Below are positions 36,444 to 44,359 of a stretch of 64,000 nt of DNA, piece by piece. A program made the position numbers and the translations under genes. The notes under the pieces were generated by a model. That model was given only the letters and a program-made list of their open reading frames with translations, was not told where the DNA came from and ran no database searches. The stretch is from Paraburkholderia phytofirmans PsJN (lineage in GTDB: Bacteria; Pseudomonadota; Gammaproteobacteria; Burkholderiales; Burkholderiaceae). The stretch lies in contig NC_010681.1 of assembly GCF_000020125.1 (NCBI RefSeq), forward strand, positions 3,038,001 through 3,102,000, written 5' to 3'. The first letter of the stretch is position 1, and every line of letters starts with the position of its first letter.

Positions 36444-36824
36444 TTACGACTCGAAATCGAGTCCGCCGATCAACACCAGAGGATCGGCCTGCGTATGCGA
36501 GAGAAAATCCAGTTCCCGCGCATGATTCCAGGCTGCGAGCTTGCGCGGCAATGCGGCCAGATAGCCGGCGAAACGCACCGGCCCTTCAGCGCCCATCAGT
36601 CGCTCGATTTCGTCGCTGTCCCAGGTCAGATACAGATTCAGCGGATACGGGTACTGCCCCATGTCTTCGATGGGCGCTGCGTGAATCCGTACGCGAGTGG
36701 GATGCCCATGGCCACCGTACGGCAGCACTTTGGTCTGCACGGTTGTCGCGAAACAGGCGGCAATAGCCTCGGCGATGCGAGGCGCGAACTCTTCATCGAA
36801 ACGGGCGGCACTCTCGGGACGCAT
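36444..36824 (-). CDS. Conserved small hypothetical protein (DUF5594-like)
   Basis: This 126-residue soluble protein begins MRPESAARFDEEFAPRIAEA and has YGGHGHPTRVRIHAAPIEDM and YPYPLNLYLTWDSDEIERLM. The start at 36824 follows GGAG, although the frame stays open a little upstream. From memory it resembles a Burkholderia-restricted family annotated DUF5594; I cannot confirm this. No catalytic motif or membrane segment. Convergent with the chemoreceptor gene. Confidence 0.65.
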   Translation of the reverse strand: MRPESAARFDEEFAPRIAEAIAACFATTVQTKVLPYGGHGHPTRVRIHAAPIEDMGQYPYPLNLYLTWDSDEIERLMGAEGPVRFAGYLAALPRKLAAWNHARELDFLSHTQADPLVLIGGLDFES

Positions 36825-36918
36825 CCAGGTCTCCAGCTTATGCGTGATGAACTGGATATCGTAGCATGCGGGTAGGCGTGCCCAACCGCAGCAGCGGCTT
36901 TGCGCCGGCCCATCCGCC

Positions 36919-37269
36919 TCAAACCGTCTTCAGAATCCGCGGCTTCGCTTCGTTCACCGCCAATGCGAGTTCAGGCACCGCATCGGGAGCGCCGGCGCCC
37001 TTCTCCGTGCGCATCGACAGATAGCGCAAGCAGCACACCCGCAAAAACGATGCGAAATTGGTCGGCATCTCGCCGCGCAACGCGATCAGTTCGTCGTAGA
37101 GCTTCACGGCGAACTGGCTGGTCGTCATGCTCTCGCGCGCGGCGATTTCGTGCAGCACGTCCCAGAACAGATTCTCCAGCCGCACCGTAGTGATCACGCC
37201 GTGAATGCGCAACGAGCGCGTGCGCGACTCGTACAGGATCGGATCGGCGTTGATGTATATCCCACACAT
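36919..37269 (-). CDS. Ribbon-helix-helix domain protein
   Basis: This 116-residue protein starts MCGIYINADPILYESRTRSL after GGAG. It contains IHGVITTVRLENLFWDVLHE and ARESMTTSQFAVKLYDELIA, which fits the RHH_4 ribbon-helix-helix fold (beta strand followed by two helices), and a C-terminal segment FASFLRVCCLRYLSM. It probably binds DNA as a dimer. No partner toxin is adjacent. The target is unknown. Confidence 0.75.
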   Translation of the reverse strand: MCGIYINADPILYESRTRSLRIHGVITTVRLENLFWDVLHEIAARESMTTSQFAVKLYDELIALRGEMPTNFASFLRVCCLRYLSMRTEKGAGAPDAVPELALAVNEAKPRILKTV

Positions 37270-37424
37270 AACGTTTGCTCCTTAATTACAGGCACACGCG
37301 CCGTGGCGCTTTGCATGCAGCCACGGCACGCCGCCCGTCTTCGTCAACATACGCCGGCATTCGGCGCCCGGCAATCGCATCGAACCCGAACACCGCGCCG
37401 GCCCCGTCGAACCGCTTTACACAT

Positions 37425-39011
37425 TTACACCGCGCGTTTATTCATCTGCCCCGCGATGTGATCCGCCTGACGAATCGCCAGTGTGACGATCGTCAGGGTC
37501 GGATTTTCCGCCGCGCCGGTGGTGAACTGGCTGCCATCCGAAATGAACAGGTTCGACACTTCATGCGTCTGGCCGAAGCGGTTGCACACACCGTCTTCGG
37601 CGCGCGCGCTCATGCGGGCGGTGCCGAGATTGTGCGTGGACGGATACGGCGGCACGCGATACACCGTCTTCGCGCCCGCCGCTTCATACACTGCCGTGCC
37701 CTGCTTGTAGGCGTGGTCGCGCATCGCTTCGTCGTTCGGGTGATCGTCGAAATGCACGTTGGCGACCGGCTGGCCGTACTGATCCTTCACGTCCGTGTTC
37801 AAGGTCACGCGATTGCTCTCGCGCGGCATGTCCTCACCGACGATCCACATGCCCGCCGTGTACGCGTATTGATCCATCGCCTGGCTGAAGGTCGGCCCCC
37901 ATGCGCCCGGATTCAGAAAGGCCGCGTAAAACGGCAGGCCGAGCGACACGGTCTCCATGTGGTAGCCGCCCGCGAAGCCGCGCTGCGGATTGAACACCGC
38001 TTCGTCCTCGATGATGCCGGCCATCGTGGTGCCCTTGAACATCTCCACCTTGTCGTTGAACACCGCATACACCGAGCCCGTGGTGTGACGCATATAGTTG
38101 CGGCCCACCTGGCCCGAGCCGTTCGCGAGCCCCTGCGGGAATTTGCTCGAATGCGAGTTCAGCAACAGCCGCGGCGTCTCGATCGAGTTGCCGGCCACCG
38201 CGACAACGCGTGCCTTCTGCCGCTGCAATTTGCCGTTGCCGTCGTAATAGAGCACCTCCTTCGCCTTGCCGCGCGCATCGGTTTCGATACGCACCACGTG
38301 GGCCTGTGTGCGCAACTCCATATGGCCGGTTGCCTGAGCGCGCGGCAATTCGGTGTAGAGCGTCGACCACTTCGCGCCCGTACGGCAGCCCTGAAAACAG
38401 AAGCCGCGCTGGAAGCAATGCGCGCGGTCGTCGCGCACCACGCTATTGATCGCCATGTGGCCGGTATTGCAATCCTTGTAGCCGACTTTCATCGCGCCGG
38501 CCGACATTACCTTGAAGTTGTTGTTGCCCGGCAGGCCCGGCAAACCATTGGTGCGCGTCACGCCCATTTTCTGCGAAGCGCGGTCGTAGTATGGATCGAG
38601 TTCTTCACGCGTAACCGGCCAGTCGAGCAGATTGGCGTCCTTGATATCGCCGTAGGTCGTCTTTGCCTTGAACTCGTACGGCTGGATGCGCAGACTCGCG
38701 CCGGCCCAGTGCGTGGTCGTGCCGCCCACCGTCTTGCAGATCCACGCGGGCAGATTCGGGAAGTCCTTGGCGATGCGCCAACTGCCCGACGTGGTGCGTT
38801 TGTCGAGCCATGACAGCATCTGGAACGCGCCCCATTCGTCGGTCGTGAAATCGCCCTGCGTATGCAGCTTGCCCGCTTCCAGCACCACGACGTTGATGCC
38901 CTTCTGCGCCAGCTCGTTGGCGAGCGTGCCGCCGCCCGCGCCGGAGCCGATGATCACGACGACCCTGTCGTCGTTGTGCGAAAAACGCACCTTGTTGTTG
39001 TCCTGATCCAT
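37425..39011 (-). CDS. GMC-family oxidoreductase, gluconate-2-dehydrogenase-like large (FAD) subunit
   Basis: This 528-residue flavoprotein has VVVIIGSGAGGGTLANELAQ (FAD), VGGTTTHWAGASLRIQPYEF, AVAGNSIETPRLLLNSHSSK and the C-terminal active-site region STHNLGTARMSAR and LFISDGSQFTTGAAENPTLT. It matches the large subunit of membrane-bound FAD-dependent sugar/gluconate dehydrogenases that pair with a Tat-exported small subunit. Start at 39011 has GGAGAAAG upstream; an in-frame ATG at 39032 lies inside the hairpin repeat. No cytochrome c subunit follows: 37270-37424 is non-coding. Confidence 0.9.
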   Translation of the reverse strand: MDQDNNKVRFSHNDDRVVVIIGSGAGGGTLANELAQKGINVVVLEAGKLHTQGDFTTDEWGAFQMLSWLDKRTTSGSWRIAKDFPNLPAWICKTVGGTTTHWAGASLRIQPYEFKAKTTYGDIKDANLLDWPVTREELDPYYDRASQKMGVTRTNGLPGLPGNNNFKVMSAGAMKVGYKDCNTGHMAINSVVRDDRAHCFQRGFCFQGCRTGAKWSTLYTELPRAQATGHMELRTQAHVVRIETDARGKAKEVLYYDGNGKLQRQKARVVAVAGNSIETPRLLLNSHSSKFPQGLANGSGQVGRNYMRHTTGSVYAVFNDKVEMFKGTTMAGIIEDEAVFNPQRGFAGGYHMETVSLGLPFYAAFLNPGAWGPTFSQAMDQYAYTAGMWIVGEDMPRESNRVTLNTDVKDQYGQPVANVHFDDHPNDEAMRDHAYKQGTAVYEAAGAKTVYRVPPYPSTHNLGTARMSARAEDGVCNRFGQTHEVSNLFISDGSQFTTGAAENPTLTIVTLAIRQADHIAGQMNKRAV

Positions 39012-39027
39012 TTCTTTCTCCGCTGTC

Positions 39028-39159
39028 GACAAGAGTTAACGCTTTAGCGCTTACTCTTGTCCCATGCACCGCAGTCGACCAGAGTTGGCCCTTTAGCGCT
39101 TACTCTGGTCCCATGCACCGCTATCGCCAAGAGTTAGCGCTCCAGCGCTTACTCCTGCC
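39028..39159 (-). repeat. Three tandem 49-bp hairpin units between gluconate-dehydrogenase-like subunits
   Basis: Three units start at 39028, 39077 and 39126, an exact 49-bp period. Each folds into a 9-bp stem: GACAAGAGT/ACTCTTGTC, GACCAGAGT/ACTCTGGTC, GCCAAGAGT/ACTCCTGCC. The loop carries CTTTAGCGCTT-like sequence and each unit is followed by CCCATGCA. Units 1 and 2 differ by a compensated base pair. In the minus-strand mRNA the first stem ends 16 bases before the GMC start codon, next to its ribosome site. Confidence 0.8.
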
Positions 39160-39181
39160 CCATGCAAAGCTCTCGTCGCGA

Positions 39182-39853
39182 TTAGCTATCCGTCGGAATC
39201 GGGCCACTGGCAGCAGGCGGCGGATTGGGCAGCCACGATAGGCTGTTGAACCCTTTGGTCAGGTAGCCGCCGTCGCCTTCCGAAGCGCCGTAGCCGAAGT
39301 GCGCGTACGCCATGGTGTTGGCGTACAGCGAAACCACCGCTGTGCTGCGTATCGTGTTGAAGAACGGCGTGCCCGCGAGCGCGGCGACGTCTTTCGCCTG
39401 GTCCGCAGGCGCGCGTTTCAGCCAGTCTGCACCCGCCTGCGCGTCGAGTTGTTTGACCCCGTCCGCAAGTTGCTGGCGTACCGCCGGATCGGCTTTCGCT
39501 TTCGCGTCGAGGTCCTTGACCACCAGCGCGTAGACCGCGTTGTCGAGCGTGGGGTGCGGATAGAGCTGCCGTGTGAAGGCCAGAATCACTTCGCCCTGGT
39601 GCGTGTCGAGACCTTGCAGTTCGAGCGCCCACGCGCGGCTCGGCGCCAGCGTCGACAGTACCGACGAGAACGCCAGCGTGCCCACCAGCACACCCGTACC
39701 TCTCAATAGCTCGCGGCGCGTGAGCGGAATGCGCAACGCGGCCGCGGCAGCTTTCGTCGCGCGATGTTCGCCGCCGTGCTCATGATCGTGTTCATGAGGA
39801 TGCTCATGACGTGCGTGATCGGACGCGACGATCGGGATGACCGTTGTCTTCAT
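39182..39853 (-). CDS. Gluconate 2-dehydrogenase subunit 3 family protein, Tat-exported
   Basis: This 223-residue small subunit has a Tat signal, PLTRRELLRGTGVLVGTLAF, cleaved after APSRAWA. It is preceded by an unusual histidine-rich N-terminus (HARHEHPHEHDHEHGGEH). The mature part has HQGEVILAFTRQLYPHPTLD and FNTIRSTAVVSLYANTMAYA, typical of subunit 3, which carries the cofactor-less partner of the GMC flavoprotein to the periplasm. Start at 39853 follows GGAGA. It precedes the large subunit by 170 bp that hold three tandem hairpin units. Confidence 0.88.
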   Translation of the reverse strand: MKTTVIPIVASDHARHEHPHEHDHEHGGEHRATKAAAAALRIPLTRRELLRGTGVLVGTLAFSSVLSTLAPSRAWALELQGLDTHQGEVILAFTRQLYPHPTLDNAVYALVVKDLDAKAKADPAVRQQLADGVKQLDAQAGADWLKRAPADQAKDVAALAGTPFFNTIRSTAVVSLYANTMAYAHFGYGASEGDGGYLTKGFNSLSWLPNPPPAASGPIPTDS

Positions 39854-39867
39854 GGTTGTCTCCTGTC

Positions 39868-39902
39868 GACCGGAGTTGGCGCTTTGACGCCTTATTCCGG
39901 TC
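39868..39902 (-). repeat. Single copy of the same hairpin element upstream of subunit 3
   Basis: GACCGGAGT (39868-39876) pairs with ATTCCGGTC (39894-39902), including one G-T pair, with a loop related to the tandem units (GGCGCTTTGACGCCTT). It ends 14 bases before the subunit 3 start codon, the same placement as unit 1 before the GMC gene. The shared flank GTCGACAG(C)GGAGA continues into the ribosome site. Confidence 0.75.
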
Positions 39903-39965
39903 CCATCCAAGATGGTTGCTTGTGGGGTATTGCAACTACGCGCGGCGGCCGCCGGGTGACTTTTA

Positions 39966-40364
39966 CTATTGATAGTGGCCGTGGCGTTCCAACACTTCAA
40001 TCTTGTAACCGTCAGGGTCCTGAATGAAAAAATAACGCGCCAGCAGCTCGCCGTTATCGTTGTGAAACTCGCGCAAATCGTTGGGCGTCATACCGAGATC
40101 GAGCAGACGCTGGCGTTCGTGTTTCGCATCGTCGACCACGAAAGCGACGTGACCGTATCCATCGCCGTGCGAATACGGTTCCTCGCGGCCTTTGTTCCAG
40201 GTGAGTTCTATCTCGGTGTCGGCCTCCGCGTTGCGCAAATAGGCGAGCGTGAAGTCCGGAAAATCGAGCCGGTGCGATACGTCGAAATTGAAAGCCTTTT
40301 GATAGAACGCGAGCGAGCGCGGCAGATCCTGCACACGGATCATCGTGTGAATGAGTTTGGCCAT
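39966..40364 (-). CDS. gloA: Lactoylglutathione lyase (glyoxalase I)
   Basis: This 132-residue VOC-fold enzyme isomerises the methylglyoxal-glutathione hemithioacetal. It starts KLIHTMIRVQDLPRSLAFYQ and contains LAYLRNAEADTEIELTWNKG, SHGDGYGHVAFVVDD and FIQDPDGYKIEVLER. These place the metal ligands His6, Glu (in EIELTWN), His (in GYGHVAF) and Glu (in YKIEVLE). Length and motifs are those of the Ni/Co-dependent bacterial GloA. It stands alone; upstream is a 360-bp gap. Confidence 0.94.
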   Translation of the reverse strand: MAKLIHTMIRVQDLPRSLAFYQKAFNFDVSHRLDFPDFTLAYLRNAEADTEIELTWNKGREEPYSHGDGYGHVAFVVDDAKHERQRLLDLGMTPNDLREFHNDNGELLARYFFIQDPDGYKIEVLERHGHYQ

Positions 40365-40724
40365 CTGTGTCCCCTCCTGGTTGAATCAAGTTTAGGAGGT
40401 CGCACAGACGAGTGGTAATGCACGGCTAAATCGCGCCAGGGACTTGCCCTATGTTGCAGAAGCGTCGATTGCGGGGATTTCGCTCGCGCGTCGGCGGCGC
40501 GAACAGCGGTGGACGTGGCGCCACGTCAGGTTGCATTGCAACACGCCAGCTTGTTCAAGCGCGCATGCGCCGAATGGCATTAGGCAAAACCCGACCTCGA
40601 CGTAGTGCCCACGCGTATCCGGCGAAGCCCATTCGTTTTTGCCTGACCACCCTACACACGCGCGCCGAGTTTCCATAACATCGGGCTTGACTGTCTTTCT
40701 AAATGCTGTGGAGCGTAGTGCGTG
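40365..40724. other. Intergenic region with two palindromes
   Basis: I see no convincing gene in these 360 bp between divergent gloA and the DUF2000 gene. A perfect 16-bp palindrome GACGTGGCGCCACGTC (40512-40527) is followed three bases later by GTTGC-ATT-GCAAC (40530-40542). Either could be a regulator site. A 75-codon plus-strand frame at 40451-40678 is arginine-rich and looks spurious. Confidence 0.5.
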
Positions 40725-41135
40725 ATGGAATTCGATACGAAAGTCGCGATCATCGTGCTGGACGATCTCGCTGTCTGGCAAAAACTCAATGTGACCGCGT
40801 TTCTCGCGACGGGGATCGCGGGCGCGGCACCGGAGGCAATGGGTGAGCCGTACGAGGACGCGGCGGGCCGCCGGCACGCGCCGCTGCTCGGCCAGCCGAT
40901 GATGGTGTATCAGGCGGACAACGCGGGTTTGCTGCGCGCGTTTCGCCAGGGCATTGAACGCGAATTGACGCGCGCCGTGTATGTGCGCGCGATGTTCGCG
41001 ACCGGCCACGATCAGGCCAACCGCCAGGTGTTCCGCGCCGAACCCGCCGATGCGCCCGACCTCGTCGGTATTGCCGTGCGCGGGCCGAAGAAGGCGGTGG
41101 ATAAAGCCGTGAAGGGTCTTTCACTGCATGCGTGA
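40725..41135 (+). CDS. DUF2000-family protein
   Basis: This 136-residue protein is MEFDTKVAIIVLDDLAVWQK, then LNVTAFLATGIAGAAPEAMG and GLLRAFRQGIERELTRAVYV. It fits the DUF2000 family, whose fold resembles peptidyl-tRNA hydrolase II and whose members are often fused to or next to Lrp/AsnC-type regulators. Here it is convergent with an Lrp gene 30 bp away, in line with that association. Start at 40725 follows GGAG. Function unknown. Confidence 0.8.
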   Translation: MEFDTKVAIIVLDDLAVWQKLNVTAFLATGIAGAAPEAMGEPYEDAAGRRHAPLLGQPMMVYQADNAGLLRAFRQGIERELTRAVYVRAMFATGHDQANRQVFRAEPADAPDLVGIAVRGPKKAVDKAVKGLSLHA

Positions 41136-41165
41136 CACGGCCTACTGAAATCGCGCGCTCAGCGT

Positions 41166-41690
41166 TCAGAGTTCAGGACTCGGGCCGCGCTCCAGATAGG
41201 TAGTCAGCGCGATATAGCTGCGCGTGCCGGTAAATCCTTCGATCGCGTGAATACGCGCGAGCAGTTGTTCGAGTGATTGCGTGTCGCGCGTGCGGACCTT
41301 GAGCAACATCGCGCTCTCGCCCGTCACGGTGTGAATCTCCTCGACATCAGGTAGCTCCTGCAGCGCGAGCAGTTGCCGAGTCACCGCCCAACTCGTCGTA
41401 TCGACATGCACGAACGCAAGCAACGGGCGGTTCAGCCTCGCGCCGTCGAGCGCGGCGACAGTGCCCTTGATCACGCCTTCCTTCTTCAAACGCCGGGTGC
41501 GTTCGTGGACCGCGGGCGCCGACAGGAACAGTAGCTTGCCAAGCTCGGCATAAGTGCGCGTGGCGTCTTCGGCGAGCAGCGCGAGCAGCTTGCGGTCGGT
41601 GTCGTCGAGCGAGGCCGGGCCCGGTTGGGTGCCCGGCGTCCGGAGCGCTCTGCCGCTGCGGGTGGAAGGTGAGCGCGAACGCGTGCTCAT
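41166..41690 (-). CDS. Lrp/AsnC-family transcriptional regulator
   Basis: This 174-residue regulator has a Ser/Arg-rich leader, an HTH (LDDTDRKLLALLAEDATRTY, LFLSAPAVHERTRRLKKEGV) and a RAM domain (LLAFVHVDTTSWAVTRQLLA, TVTGESAMLLKVRTRDTQSL). It starts in an ATGA overlap with the end of the acyl-CoA synthetase gene (41687-41690), so it is the third gene of the SDR-synthetase operon. That position suggests feedback control of the operon by an amino or organic acid. Confidence 0.9.
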   Translation of the reverse strand: MSTRSRSPSTRSGRALRTPGTQPGPASLDDTDRKLLALLAEDATRTYAELGKLLFLSAPAVHERTRRLKKEGVIKGTVAALDGARLNRPLLAFVHVDTTSWAVTRQLLALQELPDVEEIHTVTGESAMLLKVRTRDTQSLEQLLARIHAIEGFTGTRSYIALTTYLERGPSPEL

Positions 41691-43348
41691 GGTCTTGCCG
41701 CGGCGTTGTCCCCGTCTTGTGCGAGTCCCTCGCGCAAGGCTTTACGGATCACCTTGCCGGTCGGCGTCAACGGCAGGCTGTCGACAAAGCGGATCTCGCG
41801 CGGATATTCGTGCGCGGCGAGACGCGTTTTGACGTGATGCTGGATCTCGCGCACGAGCGCCTCGTCGCCGACAAAACCGGCCTTGAGCACCACGAACGCC
41901 ATCACGATCTCCGTGCGCTCGGGATCCGGCGCGCCGATCACGGCCGCCATCGAAACAGCCGGATGGCGCAGCAATGAATCTTCAATCGAAGCCGGTCCGA
42001 TTCGATAACCGGCGCTCGTGATCACGTCGTCGCCACGGCCGACGAAGCGGATAAAACCGTCCGCGTCGCGGGTGCCGAGGTCGCCGGTCAGCAGAAACTT
42101 GCCGCGGAATTTGTCGCGCGTGGCCGCCTCGTTGCCCCAGTACCCGAGGAACATGACCGGATCGGGCGCGGCCACCGCGATATCGCCGATTGCGCCTTGC
42201 GGCAGTTCGTTGCCGTCCGTGTCGACGATCGCGACATAGTGTCCCGGCACCGCTCGGCCAATCGCGCCAAAGCACGGCTCGAACAGCGCCGCGCACGACG
42301 ACACCACCACGTTGCACTCCGTCTGCCCGTAGAACTCGTTGATCGTCACGCCCAGTGCCCTGCGGCCCCAGCCGATCAATTCCTCGCCGAGCGATTCGCC
42401 GCCGCTTGCCACCGAGCGCAACGCGAGGCTCCAACGTTCCGGATGCTCGACGCCCCGCATCATCTTCAGCGCGGTCGGCGGCAAAAACGTATGCGAGACC
42501 GCGTGGCGCGCCATCAGATCGAACGCGGCCTCGCCGTCGAATTTCGCAAAGCGGCGCGCCAACACCGCGACGCCGTGATGCCACGACGGCAGCAGCACGT
42601 CGAACAGACCGCCGATCCATGCCCAGTCCGCGGGCGTCCACATCAGCGTGGCGTGCGCGGGAAAGCCCTGTTGCGACATCTCGACGCCCGGCAGATGACC
42701 CAGCAACACGCGATGCCCATGCAGCGCGCCCTTCGGCTTGCCGGTCGTGCCCGAGGTATAGATGATGACGGCGGGATCGTCGGCGCCGGTGTCGGCGGGC
42801 GTGAAGCTCGCGGCCGCGCCATTCAGCGCATGCCAGAATGAACGCACAGGCGCTTGCGGATCGCTGTTGTCCTGATCGATATCCACGCTGAAGACAGTGC
42901 GTAATGCAGGCAACGCCGCGCGGATTTCGTCGACCTTCCGCACGCCGGCGTGATCGGTGATCAACGCCACCGCGCCGCTGTCGCCGAGCCGGTGTTCGAT
43001 CGCGTCGACGCCGAACAGCGCGAAGAGCGGCACGGCCACCATACCGGCCTTATAAGCGGCAAGGTGCGCGACCGCCGTTTCGATCGATTGCGACAGGAAG
43101 ATGCCGATGCGGTCGCCACGTTGCGCGCCCGCTGCGAGCAGCACATTGGCGAAACGATCGGACAGCGTCTTCAACTGGTCGAACGTATAGCGTGTGGCGT
43201 TGCCCTCGGCGTCTTCGTAGATCAGCGCAAGGCGGCCCGAACCGTCAGCCCATTTGTCGCAGACGTCGACGCCGATGTTGTAGCGCGCCGGGATCTCCCA
43301 GGCGAAGTTTGCCGCCAGCGATTCATAGGTCTGGCCGTCGAGATTCAT
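41687..43348 (-). CDS. Acyl-CoA synthetase (AMP-forming, medium-chain type)
   Basis: This 553-residue ANL enzyme has PAVIIYTSGTTGKPKGALHG, the middle ATP motif INEFYGQTECNVVV, GKFLLTGDLGTRDADGFIRF and the C-terminal PLTPTGKVIRKALREGLAQ lysine. It activates a carboxylic acid to its CoA ester. The N-terminus (YNIGVDVCDKW) and the length put it with acetyl/medium-chain acyl-CoA synthetases. It overlaps the SDR gene upstream and the Lrp gene downstream by ATGA junctions. Substrate is not evident; a branched or terpenoid acid is possible. Confidence 0.88.
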   Translation of the reverse strand: MNLDGQTYESLAANFAWEIPARYNIGVDVCDKWADGSGRLALIYEDAEGNATRYTFDQLKTLSDRFANVLLAAGAQRGDRIGIFLSQSIETAVAHLAAYKAGMVAVPLFALFGVDAIEHRLGDSGAVALITDHAGVRKVDEIRAALPALRTVFSVDIDQDNSDPQAPVRSFWHALNGAAASFTPADTGADDPAVIIYTSGTTGKPKGALHGHRVLLGHLPGVEMSQQGFPAHATLMWTPADWAWIGGLFDVLLPSWHHGVAVLARRFAKFDGEAAFDLMARHAVSHTFLPPTALKMMRGVEHPERWSLALRSVASGGESLGEELIGWGRRALGVTINEFYGQTECNVVVSSCAALFEPCFGAIGRAVPGHYVAIVDTDGNELPQGAIGDIAVAAPDPVMFLGYWGNEAATRDKFRGKFLLTGDLGTRDADGFIRFVGRGDDVITSAGYRIGPASIEDSLLRHPAVSMAAVIGAPDPERTEIVMAFVVLKAGFVGDEALVREIQHHVKTRLAAHEYPREIRFVDSLPLTPTGKVIRKALREGLAQDGDNAAARP

Positions 43349-44265
43349 CGTGTCTGCTCCTGCAAGCCCGTCGGCGGTTGATAGCGCGGGAAGCCGTTAT
43401 ATTCGATCGTACGCTGCGCTTCAGCGAGCGGCCATGAATGGCGCGCGTTCGGCACGCCGCCGTCGACACGGATCACCGTACCGTTGATGAACGCCGACGC
43501 CTCCGACAACAGAAACACCGCCGCGCTGGCGAGTTCCGATTCCGTGCCGAAACGCTGCAACGGCACCTTATGCTTCAGCGTGCGCAGTAGCGCCTGGTAC
43601 TCTTCGTTGTAGCTGTCCATGCCCGCTGACGCAATCCAGCCGGGCGCGACCGCGTTGACTCTGACGCCTGCGTGGCCCCATTCGCAAGCAGCCGTTTCTG
43701 TGAAGTTCCATACGCCCGCACGCGCCGCGCCGGAGTGCCCCATGCCGGGCATGCCGCCCCAGATGTCCGCCAGCATGTTCACGATCGCGCCGCCGTGATG
43801 CTGCATCCATTGGGTATAGCACTCGCGGGACATCAGAAACGTGCCGTGCAGATTGTTGCGCACGACCGCGTCCCAACCGTTCAGGGAGATGTTTTCGAGC
43901 CTCGCGGGGAATTGGCCGCCCGCGCAGTTGAAAAGGCCGTCCACGTGACCCAGATCCGTGATGATCGAAGCGATCGTTTCACGCACCTGCTGCTCGTTGC
44001 GGATGTCGCAAGAGTAAATTTTGTGGCCGATGGCGGAGGACGGATGATCCGCCGCCAGTTCGGCTTGCACCGCTTTCAGCTTGTCTTCGCTTCGGCCGAC
44101 CAGCGCCAGGGTCGCTCCGAGGGATGCGAGTTCGTGAGCCGTGCATCGGCCGAGCCCGCTGCCCGCGCCGGTGACGATGACCACCTTGCCGGTGAAAAGG
44201 CCTGCGCGGAAAACAGAACGATAGCCGCTGGAGAGCGGCGAGCTACTCGACGAAGCTGCGGGCAT
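43345..44265 (-). CDS. SDR-family oxidoreductase, 2,4-dienoyl-CoA-reductase-like
   Basis: This 306-residue short-chain dehydrogenase has GKVVIVTGAGSGLGRCTAHE (NAD(P) site), DGLFNCAGGQFPARLENISL and the C-terminal FINGTVIRVDGGVPNARHSW. The usual catalytic Tyr-x3-Lys is replaced by Ser-Gly-Ala-Ala-Arg in MGHSGAARAGVWNFTE. Loss of the Tyr is known in dienoyl-CoA reductases, but loss of the Lys is unusual. First gene of a three-gene operon with the acyl-CoA synthetase and Lrp. It may saturate an unsaturated acyl-CoA. Confidence 0.85.
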   Translation of the reverse strand: MPAASSSSSPLSSGYRSVFRAGLFTGKVVIVTGAGSGLGRCTAHELASLGATLALVGRSEDKLKAVQAELAADHPSSAIGHKIYSCDIRNEQQVRETIASIITDLGHVDGLFNCAGGQFPARLENISLNGWDAVVRNNLHGTFLMSRECYTQWMQHHGGAIVNMLADIWGGMPGMGHSGAARAGVWNFTETAACEWGHAGVRVNAVAPGWIASAGMDSYNEEYQALLRTLKHKVPLQRFGTESELASAAVFLLSEASAFINGTVIRVDGGVPNARHSWPLAEAQRTIEYNGFPRYQPPTGLQEQTR

Positions 44266-44359
44266 TCGGGTGTCTCCTTCATGTGCTGCGTTTTCGATGT
44301 TTTCTGAGTTTAGCTCATGTTTTGTTTGCCCGTTGTTGTCGCTGTCAATTTCATTTCAG

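Noticed and set aside
40451..40678. 75-codon plus-strand frame upstream of the DUF2000 gene
   Set aside because: Arg/Gly-rich, no ribosome site, overlaps the palindromic control region, and no family recognised.
40449..41009. 186-codon minus-strand frame opposite the DUF2000 gene
   Set aside because: It is the shadow of a clear DUF2000 coding frame.
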